From assembly GCA_949130495.1 (NCBI GenBank), contig CASBWL010000404.1, positions 310,001-374,000 of the forward strand: a stretch of 64,000 nucleotides of DNA, given 5' to 3'. The DNA is from Sambucus nigra (lineage: Eukaryota; Streptophyta; Magnoliopsida; Dipsacales; Adoxaceae). This document shows positions 49,389 to 59,380 of this stretch, piece after piece (the first letter of the stretch is position 1; the number at the start of each line of letters is the position of its first letter). Under the pieces are notes generated by a model that was not told the origin of the DNA, searched no databases, and saw nothing but the letters and a program-made list of their open reading frames with translations. A program made the translations under genes and the position numbers.

Positions 49389-52352
49389 TGTAATACCTCG
49401 TATTTTCGTGATATTTATTTTTGGGGATTAATTGAATTATATGTGTATTAATTGAAAATTAATCCGGATAAAATATTAACGAGATGTGAGTTAGTATTTG
49501 ATTATAATGTGTATATATGGCAATATACGAATATTGGAACTATTGAAATTGTCGCGGGATTAAAATACGGCAATTTGGGAAATTTTGTTGGGACGCGCGT
49601 GACAGTCGTGTCAAGAATATAATTATTTGAATTAAAAAGTGAATTTTATTTTTATCACCCGTATGGTCATTTTGAGTGCTCCAACGAGTCCGGAAGGGTC
49701 GAAATAGTCAGAAAACACTAGCCGGGGGTTAAATTTGGGTCCCGGGGCATTATTGGGCCATACCGGTAACTTAAAAGGGCATTTTGGTAATTTCGGAAAT
49801 TTGGGAATTAAAACCCACGAAAATTAGAAACAAAAATCTGACTTATTCTTTATCCACTAAACCCACTATCTACACTAAGGGACTTAATGGGCTACGGGAG
49901 AAGTTAAGATATAGTTCCAACTTGCCAAAAACCAACCACACCTCCATTGTCATCATCCTTAGAGAAAAACTTGTAGAGAGAGAGAGAGAAAAGAGAATTC
50001 TGCAGAAAGAGAGAGGGATAACAACTCAGCCTTCGAGATTCAACATCAAATTCAGAGAAAGATTAAGGCAGGTGGTTTGATTATAATTGATTAAATTCTA
50101 TGCTTTTCCATGTTTAGGATTATCATCAAATTTATCTTGGAAGATTGATTAGACCCATGAATTTGAGGATTTAAAACTATGAACTATGTTAGGAATTGCA
50201 TGTAGAAACTTTCTAGACGAATTATGTATTCAAAACAGAACCATTGATGATCTAAAAATGGATTTTAGAAGAAGTTTATTAATGTTCTTGAAAGAAATAG
50301 AAAACTGGAATTCTTGATGAAGATTTGATCCAAACAAAGCCCTTGAATGATGAATTATTGGTTTTAGAACGTTAACACTGTTGTAGGATGATTGTATGAT
50401 GATATTATAATGTATTCTTGGAGTTTCATGCTTGTTAATGGTGTTTTGAGATGGTTTTAAAACTGCAAAATGAAGCAGTCCGCAGCCTACCTGGTGCGTT
50501 CGATCGATCGACATTCATCAGTCGATCGATCGACCACCATCGATCGATCGAAGGTCAAGGTCGATCGATCGACCTTCCCAGAAAGAGTAAAATTTCCCCT
50601 AGTTAAATTTTAATGATGTCAACCCTTGGAAAATATTATTGGAGACCTTATGAATATCCTTAGACTTAAGGAAGACCAGTAGGTATGGTTATAAAGTTCA
50701 GACCTTAATTAGAATTTAATTTGAGGAATTATTCTAAAAGATATCAAAGCTCGATAAGTGAGATAATATTAGGATTAATAGAGTAATTTTGAATAAGTTG
50801 ATGAATTGAGGTTTGGGGCAGAAGTAAGGACCTTAAGAATAATGATATAATATGTGGGAATATTAGGAAACTTAATAACCCTTTGAGATAGGTTTTAAGT
50901 ATAAGAATCTACGACGTGAGATGTGTCGACAGTCTACATTATATATTATCGGAAGAATAAAAATGTATACAATTGGAATAATGGTATAAGGATGTAGAAA
51001 ATACCTTTATTAATATTGAGATATCTAAGATGTGTGCATGCTTAGTATATAATCTTATGTGTATGACATACCTACCATACTTGCTATCATGGGAGGTTTA
51101 CGTTCGCTTAGGGCCTTCTAATCCTTGTGTGCCCGGATTTAGTTTGGTACCTAGAGGACATAGTTCAAGGGAATGACTTAATTGTGAGCTATTAAGCCAG
51201 CTGACTATGGAGCGTAGGTATGTACGTGACCATGGATATGTTGAATTATGTTCGCCTCCATTTCTGTGTGTGGTGTTTATTCTAACAATTCCTGAGAGAT
51301 TCGGAATTTGTAATCCTTATGTACGTGATGTAGCGGGATGGATAGCGGAGTATGTGTGCACCACAGCTTAGCCTCGAAGTGCTTGTATAGTATATTTATG
51401 ATGTGATTAATATACGGTTCAATGAAAAGGAATTTGTTATGATTAAATTTCGAGAATAATTTATAGTAACTACTTGTAGAGTTAAAAAGGGATAACATGC
51501 CGTGAATTGTTATGCTAACAATTGAGAATTCGAGTTCAAGTAAAGCTATCTATTTAAGTAATAACATTGGGAAATCATATTGTGAGTCGAGTAGTTGGGT
51601 TAGAATTTATGATGGTTTAGTTAGATAAATAACACATGTATGGGTACAGGAACGTTAGGAGTGCACTGTTAGACGAGAGGTGAGTATTCATGTGAGAGCA
51701 CGTCCTAACATGTATCTTGCATTCATTGTTTTGATTGTTATCAAATCACTTGCTGTTTTCAAAATACTCTCCACATTCGGGCTCTGACCCGTTTGCTTTC
51801 AAATCTATCTTTTTGTAAAAACCATTTTAGGTGCCCAGCCACAAGGACACCACGCATAGTATTTCCAGTCAGGTGAAGAGATGTAGCTGTTGTGGAAGTT
51901 ACAGGGCCTTGCTAGTAGACGCTTCATTTGCCTTGACTCTATATTCAGATTTCATCAGTTGTAGGGCATGTCGCCCATTTCTTTTAGAGACTTTTCATTT
52001 TATATTTCAGTTATTCAGACTTTGGGTTGTAATTAATTCAGGATGCAGACTTGTTTTATCTCATTTCATATTGGGATTTTTGTGAGGAGTATTTCCTCGA
52101 GACTCATCTTTACTTGTTGATTCATTATAGTTGGACTTTATCGTGAATGGTTGTGTTACATTTCTATATTTCATTTATTGCATGTTAATCAGATTTAATT
52201 TAAAATTTGACAACTCACTTTTTAAATACTAGGTGGTTAGTAATCATTAAAAATGTTTTCGACAGTGATGCTATTAACTGGACCAACTTGGCATTTTGTA
52301 TTGATTTAATAAAGGAGTAGCTACCCGGTATTTAATTAGTCGGGGTGTCACA
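49389..52352 (+). repeat. solo chromovirus LTR
   Basis: A single LTR of 2.96 kb from TGTAATACCTCG to GGGGTGTCACA, flanked by AATTT at 49384-49388 and 52353-52357. No internal sequence is present, so it is the product of LTR-LTR recombination. It resembles the C and D LTRs throughout, except for its palindrome cluster. It lies between ORF1 and ORF2 of the Harbinger element. Confidence 0.95.
50499..50573. repeat. palindrome cluster, CGATCGATCG type, solo LTR
   Basis: CGATCGATCG occurs at 50501, 50523, 50541 and 50562. Two copies extend to the 14-bp palindrome GTCGATCGATCGAC (50521-50534 and 50560-50573). It begins about 1.11 kb into the LTR, the same offset as the TTCGAA clusters in C and D. 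Confidence 0.93.
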
Positions 52353-52439
52353 AATTTATCCTCGACGCTGCCTCATTCGGTATGCAAGAAATATTGCTTC
52401 TGCCAATGCAACCCTTTTTTGCATCCACTCCCTAGTCGT

Positions 52440-53690
52440 TTACACATTTATAATATGATCTACATTGGTCGCAACATGGTTATCCATTACATCATCCTCA
52501 TTTATGCAATCTTCATCACTTTCTTCTGGCTCCTCATTATGTAAATCCTCGTCTACCATATCCAATAACAGATTATTTGGTTTCTCCATTCGTATAAGAT
52601 TGTGGATGATGGCACAAACATTTATAATTATCATATGAGTTTCCACCTCAAAGAAAGAAGCAGGTCTAAGAATAACCCATCTTTTCTTAAGAAGTCCAAA
52701 GGATCTTTTGATTACATTTCTAGCAGTTTAATGATGAAGGTTAAATAACTCTTTATATGTTTGCGGATTATTTCCCATTCTTGAACACTCATTAAGATGA
52801 TAACACGTGCCTTTATAAGGTGCCAAAAAATTAGGTCCATTTGTATATCGAGCATCAACAAGGTAATATTTACCTACATTATAAGAAAATTTATTTAAAA
52901 TAAAAAAAATATTATGAATTGTTTAAAGTAGAATAGGATGTGCACCATTTAGAATAATGAATGGATTTTGTCTTGCCAATGCATCTCGTAGAATTCTTCC
53001 ATCCGCAGTCGACCCTTCCCACCCAGCTAAAACATAACTGAATTTCAAATCACAGGAGTAGACTCCTAATACATTTGTATCATTAAGACTGTTCTTATTT
53101 CGATATCTCGCTTCATCATGAGAAGGAACAGTCATGGGAACGTATGTCCCATCCAAATATCCAATGCAATTCTCAAACCATTCCCACTTTTCATCTTCAT
53201 AACATTCAATTTCTTTCTTGGGATGGACCAAATAATCCCCCCTAATTTAATTATAGCGTGGAAAACTGCATTAAAATGTTGACTAACTGTCTCCCCTGAT
53301 CGGATGAATTAAAACTTGACAACCCGACCAACCATAAATAAAAACATAGACACAACTTCCTCTATCCAAACGTGTGTCGTTTCACGTAATAATTTTTTAT
53401 CATGTAACTTGTTACATAAACTATTAAACACATCTAGCCCAAGACGCGATTGCTCTCTACAAGATGTATCACTTCCATAATAAAGTCTTCTCATATATAT
53501 CTATCTTTCATTTCTCAAATCTTCGGAAGGCTCCTTTAATAAATGTGTTGTATGACACCACACCGCAATTGCCGCCGAAATTAATATGTGATATCCTATA
53601 ATTATTTTTCTTTTCTTTTGTTCTCTAGTGTCATTTTCATTCCTAACCAAGTCGTGAATCCCCAACAAACAATGATCCATTTTCTGAAAT
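52440..53690 (-). pseudogene. Harbinger ORF2: DDE transposase
   Basis: N-terminal part at 53690-53501 (MDHCLLGIHDL), helix-turn-helix-like part at 53494-53309 (EEVVSMFLFMVG), then the DDE_Tnp_4 nuclease: CIGYLDGTYVPMTVP (first Asp) and YVLAGWEGSTADGR at 53231-52923; YLVDARYTNGPNFLAPYKG (second Asp) near 52850; NVIKRSFGLLKKRW near 52700, where family members have Glu and this copy has Lys; and the tail VCAIIHNLIR at 52600. A stop lies in HH*TARN near 52728, and an AT-rich interruption at 52870-52930 may be a decayed intron. The enzyme is inactive. Confidence 0.85.
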
Positions 53691-53937
53691 TGTTGCACAT
53701 TTAATAATGTTAGCAATGCGTATATAAATAAATTACATTGCAATAAATATATATAAATTATATCACAATACATAAAAAAACTAAAAAACATAAATCGATA
53801 AAAATTATGTGTATGCAAAAAAATCAGATATGTAGTAAGTATATAGATATTAAAAAATCACATATATAAAAAATCAGATATGTGGTATGTATATATATAC
53901 AAAAAAATCAGATATAAAAATATAACATTTTATTTTG

Positions 53938-53959
53938 CACACACACACACACACACACA
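53938..53959. repeat. (CA)n microsatellite
   Basis: About 22 bases of CA inside the Harbinger element, upstream of ORF2. Confidence 0.95.
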
Positions 53960-54630
53960 GATATATATATGTAAATCTCTCTTTGACATTTTAGATTTAG
54001 CGACCAGAGATTTAGCTGCCGGATGAGATTACGACTGAAGATTTGAGATCGGAGATAAACGACTAGAGATTTGAGTTTGTACCTGAAAAATGATCTCAGA
54101 GAGAGAGAGATTTCTACTAGCACGAGTTAGATGCGGGAGAGTTGCCTGAGAGTTGATTGCTGCCGGTGTGAGTGTTTTTGGCGGGAGTTGGTTAGTGGAG
54201 ATCGGAGCGTCCAGCGTGGGAGGAGAGAGGTAAGAGGGGTGAGGGCTTTGTGTGCTTATTTTTTTAGTGTGTGTCCCGATATGAATTCCAGTGACATTTG
54301 GATTTCAAAATTTCTACAAAATGAAATGGAAGTGATTTATGGAATTGGGACTAAGAGAATTGTAAATGAGTTCGAAATGAATGGGATTTTTTAATGTACC
54401 AATTTTTTTTTTGAAATTGGGCCTTCCAATTCCAATTCCAGGGCTTGGAATTGGGCTGCCAAGCAGACCCTAAAAGTAAAACATACCAAGGGATTCAACG
54501 TCGCCAGTGTTATTGTCGGTGTCAAGGTCTCTATAGTATCAACGAGGGTGAAAGGCATAAAGAGAACTGGAGATGACAGAGAGAATTTTTGGAGATGTGA
54601 GATTAGAATTTCTCCAAATGTAAATGGTAA

Positions 54631-54751
54631 AGGTCGGTTTGCAACCCAATTCCAAGGCTTAGAATTAGAATGCAAATTTCACTTTCGTATAATTAAAATT
54701 GGCCTTCGAATTCGATTTCCATGGCTTGAAATTAGGTTGCCAAATGGAACC
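54631..54751. mobile_element. 121-bp Harbinger-type MITE
   Basis: Left end AGGTCGGTTTGCAACCCAAT; right end, reverse complemented, GGTTCCATTTGGCAACCTAA. These ~35-base imperfect inverted repeats resemble the ends of the large Harbinger element 150 bases away. TAA flanks both sides (54628-54630, 54752-54754). It is almost nothing but two ends. The 54484-54627 spacer shows no gene. Confidence 0.7.
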
Positions 54752-54839
54752 TAAGTGTTTTGGAGAGAAGTTTTGAAACGTGGGTATGAAAAAAACATCG
54801 TTTTATTGATTTTTTTAGTTTACCTTTTACTAATCCGCA

Positions 54840-55112
54840 AGGAATTTTTTTGGGGAAATTCTATATTGTTTGGTGACAATTTTTGTGCCATTAATATATT
54901 ATTTTTTTCTCACAAATATTGAACCTAAAATTTCCCATGTGTGCTACAAATTTCATCCTTATTTCGTGACGAATTTAATTATTTCCTCACCAATTTTTCA
55001 ACTCCCACTCAGTTAGAGACGAAATTATTTTTCCTCATGCTATAGTATTTTTTAGTGACGATTTTTTTTTGTCATCATTTGGTTATAACTAATGATACAT
55101 TTTGTTATAGTG
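54840..55112. mobile_element. CACTA-type transposon end
   Basis: The segment ends TTTTGTTATAGTG, i.e. CACTATAACAAAA on the other strand, followed by TAG as a possible 3-bp target duplication. Subterminal sequence has repeated GTGACGA/TCACxAA words, as in CACTA ends. No transposase is seen. Confidence 0.5.
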
Positions 55113-55164
55113 TAGCCACTGGGGCTGTGAAACCCTCGACTCGAGCACTCCCACTAGGTTGCAA

Positions 55165-55969
55165 AATAGAAAATGAGATAGAAAAATTTCATTAAAATAG
55201 AAAAAGAGATTTCTCTATTTTTGGGACCTAGTTATCATATGTTCATGCTTAATCTCCCTACCCTCAGTCCCCACTAAATAGGAAGGATAACCAGTCGTGT
55301 GGTGACCAGAACTCCAAGAGATTTATCCCACCAAGAGTTTGGGTTAGCGTATATTCACGGTTAATCTTCCCGCCCTTTGTTAACCAGGAAGGACAACCAG
55401 TTGTTAGGAGACTAGAAACACCCCAGAGCTTTCTCTCTTTTAGAGTTTGGGTTACTGGTTGTTCACACTTAATCTCCCTACCCTCGGTTCCCACCAAACA
55501 GGAAGGATAAGAAATCATGAGGTGACCAGAACCCCCAGGAGATTTGTCCCTCCTGAAGTTTGGGTTACCGTATGTTCACGCTTAATCTCCCTAGCCTCGG
55601 TTCCCGTTAACTAGGAAGGATAACTAGTCACGAGCTGACCATAACCCCTCAAAGATTTATCCCTTCCAGAGTTTAGGTTACCATTTCTTCACACTTAATA
55701 TCCCTACCCTCAGTTCTTGCTAACTAGGAAGGATAACCACTCAGGAGGTGATAAGAAACCCCTCGGATATTTCTCCCTCCCGGAGTTTGGCTTACCGTAT
55801 GTTCACGCTTAATCTCCTAACCCTCGGTTCCCGCTAATCAAGAAGGATAATCGATTGCGAGGTGTCTAGAACCCCAAAGATTTCTTTCTCCTAGAGTTTG
55901 GGTTACCGTATGTTCACGTTTAATCTCCCAACCCTAGGTTCCCACTAGCCAAGAAGGACAACAAGCCAT
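55165..55969. repeat. ~112-bp tandem repeat, about seven copies
   Basis: Landmark TTAATCTCCCTACCCTC (or close variants) recurs at 55249, 55361, 55469, 55582, 55695, 55809 and 55920, spacing 108-114 bases. Each unit also has a GAAGGATAAC word and a TTTGGGTTACCGTATGTTCA word. It lies between two CACTA-type ends. Confidence 0.9.
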
Positions 55970-56345
55970 CGCTACACCAAATACCAAAAATGGTCACGAA
56001 AGGGGGGTCACGGCCCATAGTCGTGACCAGCTATTCACGGCCTAAACCTGTGACTACATCCAAAATAAACATGACCAATTCCAAGACTCATAGTGGTCAT
56101 GACCTAGCCGTGACCATTATGGCCCCAAGTTTCCCTCCAAATGTGCTCATGGATGGGGTCACGGCTCATGGCAGTGACTTGAAACATCAAAACACACCAA
56201 TATAGTCACGGCTTAGGACTGTGACTATTCTTGGGAATGAGTCACGGCTTTCGAATATGACCATGGTCTTATTTTCACGCTGATGTGTTAAAAATAAAGG
56301 GATCATGTCGTTTGGTCACGGCTTAGGGCCGTGACTAGTGTCTTT
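55970..56345. mobile_element. CACTA-type transposon end with subterminal repeats, cut by D
   Basis: It begins CGCTACACCAAATACC (one change from CACTACACC). At least five GTCACGGC...GTGAC inverted motifs follow between 56007 and 56340, for example GTCACGGCTTAGGGCCGTGA near 56318. Such short subterminal repeats are where CACTA transposition proteins bind. Element D interrupts it at 56346; the rest would lie beyond the window. Confidence 0.65.
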
Positions 56346-59338
56346 TGTGACACCCCGACTAATTAAATACCGGGTAGCTACTCCTTTATTAAATTAATTC
56401 AAAATGCCAAGTTGGCTCAGTTAATAGCATCACTGTCGAAAACATTTTTTTATTATTACTAACCACCTAGTATTTAAAAAGTAAGTGCCAAATTTTATTT
56501 AAAGTCTGATTAACATTCAACAAGTGTATTAAAGAATAATAACACCATTCACCATAATGAAGTAAATAGAATAACCATCACATAATGTAAATAAAGTCTG
56601 GAGGAAAACTCCTCACTACAAATCCCACAACTGAAATAAATAAATCGAATACTAAAATAATACATGCCAAAGTCTGAAAACTGTAATGGAAAGATGTCTC
56701 TAATAGAAATGGGCAACATGCCCTACGACTGATAGATAATGAATCTGGAATCCAAGTGATAGAAGCGTCTACAAGCAAATCCCTGTAGCTTCCACAAACA
56801 GCTACAGCTCGTCACCAGAATGAGTATCCTATGCATGGTGTCCTTGTGGCTGGGCACCTAAAATGGTTTTACAAGGAAAATACATTTGAAAGCAAACGGG
56901 TCAGAGCCCGAATGTGGGGATATTTTAAAAACCTGCAAGTGCTTTAAAAACATTTAAAACATTAAAAGCAAAGTACATGTTAGGACGTGCACTCGCATGA
57001 TATTCTCACCTCTCGTCTAACTGTGCACTCCTAACGTAAGTACCCATCTACAACGACCCAAACCACTAGCTAAGTGACATCATATCTAGCTAGACTGTCA
57101 TAGGTCCTACCCTTATTACTCGGTTCTATTAACATTATAACGCTCGTAATTAAATAGGGGTTTAACGTAAACTCAGATGCTCAATATGCAATATATTACT
57201 CTATCAGCTAACCCGTTATGTTTTTCTCGAAACAATACCGTAATTATTTTCACAACACTAACATGGAGGTTCCCATTAATTAAGTGTATATTTTTCACAT
57301 CATAAATATACAATACAAGCACCCCGAGAACTAAGCTGCGGTGCACACATACTCTGCTATCTATCCCGGTACATCACGTACATAAGGATTACATATTCCG
57401 AATCTCTCAGGAATAGTTCACAAATAACAACATCACAAAGAATGGAGGCGAACACAGTCACATCACATGGGTCACGCACATAACTACGCTCCCATGATCA
57501 GCGGACTTATTAATATCCCAATAAGTCTTTCTATGACCTATGTTCATCAAGGTAACCAGTCTAAATCCGGGCAACACAAGGATTAGAGGGCCCTAAGCGA
57601 ACGCAAACCTCCCGTGATAGCAAGTATGGTAGGTATGTCATACACACAATTCATATACCAATACTAAGTAAACACACGTCTTAGTAATCCCGTAGTTTAA
57701 TTGTAGTATTATTCTCATTCTAGTACCAATATATACTTTACACACTTTATACGATTCCGGTTTATAATCATACGCGCCATAATCTATTCTCACGTCGTAG
57801 TAGACACTCACGTCTCAACCCAAACGGTTCATTGATTTAAATCACTCGTATATAATTTACTCCTCATAATAACCCAAAAGTCCCAAATCTATCAATACAT
57901 CATCAAAGGAATGTTAACTCTACCCTCGAACAAGTTTACGGGACTCCCAAAATCAAAACAGGCCAAAAAGGCCCAAACTGCCAGCTCGTTAGAAGTCTCG
58001 TTCGAACGAGGCTGTTCGAACGAGATCAAACTGTCAGCTCGTTAGAAGTCTCGTTCGAACGAGACTGTTCGAACGAGATCCAGTTCGTTCGAACGAACTG
58101 TACCTTCTAACGAGATCTCGTTCGAACGAAGTATCGAACGAAATTCCTTTTCGTTAGAAGCGACTGGTCAACTCGTTAGAAGCTCGTTCGAACGAGCTCG
58201 TTCGAACGACCTGGGAAGGTCTTCTAACGAGGGACCAGTTTCGGCCCAGAATTTTCCCAATCTCGTTTTTCACAAATTCTACTCCTCAAATCTCTTCTAA
58301 AATTAGTCCCAACGATGTTTTAAGTTCTCTAATCATCCTAAAACATGCTAAGGTCACATACTAACATCTTTTAAGGAATTAATACATCCTAAACAACATT
58401 AAATCACAAGTTTCTACATTTTTCCCCAATTTCTCAAGAACATGAACCCTAAACTTTTTAGTTCTCAATTAGTCCATTCTAAATCCGTTTTTCTTACATC
58501 CAACATATATTAATACCAGAATAATCATCTCTATATGATTCTACATGCAATTTGTCCTCAATATTTAAGTTCTATGTCTAAATAACATGGGTTTTCATTT
58601 ATCTTCCAAGAACAATAGTAGATCTTCCAATTATCTAACATGGAGGAAACATTCTCTGAATTAAAAGAGATTAAATCACTTGCCTTGATTGTTTCTGAAT
58701 TTGGTGTTGATTTTTGTTAAGGTTTTCTACAGAATTCCTTCTCCTTCTCTCCCTCTCTAAGCTTTCTTCTCCAAAGGTGGCTATGGTGGCTAGGGTTTTC
58801 TTTGGGAAAGTTGGAAACCTAAATGATAACCTCCGTAGCTTATTGGGTCATTAAGGGTTGGTTAGTGGGTTTAGTGGGTCTATTCCCAATCAGATTTACT
58901 TCTCTAATTTTCGTCATTTTTAATTCCTAAAAATACGAATTTACCAAAATACCCTTTATAATGCCGGTATGGCCTAAAAATACCCCGGGACCCAAACTAC
59001 ACCCCCGGCTAGTGTTTTCTGACTATCTTGACCCTTCCGGACGCGTTGGCGCACTCAAAACGACCATACCGTTAATAGAATTTAAATTCACTTTTATAAT
59101 CAAAATATTACACCGTGACGCGACGGTCACACGCGTCTCAACAAAATTTCCAAAATGCCGTATATCAATCTCACGATAAATTTTTCATAATTCAATATTC
59201 ATATAAAAACATGTCTGCACATAATGAAATACCAACTCGCATCTCGTTAGTATTTTTAACCCGGATTAATTCCCAATTAATTCACATATACGTAATTAAT
59301 CCCAAAAATAAATATAGCCAAACATACGGGGTATTACA
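56346..59338 (-). repeat. 3' LTR of element D
   Basis: On the minus strand it runs from TGTAATACCCCGTATG (59338) to GGGGTGTCACA (56346), about 2.99 kb. It contains the conserved 3' block (about 56850), mid block (about 57600-57640), palindrome cluster and a GA-rich leader (about 58735-58760). Confidence 0.95.
57984..58226. repeat. palindrome cluster, TTCGAA type, D LTR
   Basis: Eight TTCGAA sites. CTCGTTCGAACGAG is perfect at 57997, 58050 and 58183, and 13/14 at 58127 and 58197. CAGTTCGTTCGAACGAACTG at 58081-58100 is a perfect 20-bp palindrome. CTCGTTAGAAG variants lie between. A 26-base stretch (57985-58010, repeated at 58038-58063) is identical to 2315-2340 in the copia LTR. Confidence 0.93.
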
Positions 59339-59357
59339 TACTTCCCCCCTAATAACT
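59339..59357 (-). promoter_or_regulatory. polypurine tract of element D
   Basis: On the minus strand it reads AGTTATTAGGGGGGAAGTA, ending at the LTR start. Confidence 0.82.
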
Positions 59358-59380
59358 GAATTTCGTCCCGAAATTCAAAA

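Larger units (their letters stand above)
47744..54480 (-). mobile_element. PIF/Harbinger transposon carrying a solo LTR
   Basis: Left end GGGTCCGTTTGGAGGCG; right end, reverse complemented, GGGTCTGCTTGGCAGCCC. TAA target duplications lie at 47741-47743 and 54481-54483. Subterminal regions are rich in GGAATT. Two minus-strand genes, ORF2 (transposase) then ORF1 (Myb-like), give the typical two-gene structure. Without the solo LTR the element is about 3.8 kb. Confidence 0.9.

Noticed and set aside
50499..50573. CRISPR-like or simple tandem repeat
   Set aside because: Units are palindromes with irregular short spacers in a plant LTR; there are no direct repeats of CRISPR length and no cas genes.
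49389..52352. Full chromovirus rather than a solo LTR
   Set aside because: Only one LTR length is present, with matching AATTT duplications and no internal sequence.
55165..55969. Centromeric satellite array
   Set aside because: Only about seven diverged copies of a ~112-bp unit between transposon ends; too short and too local for that claim.
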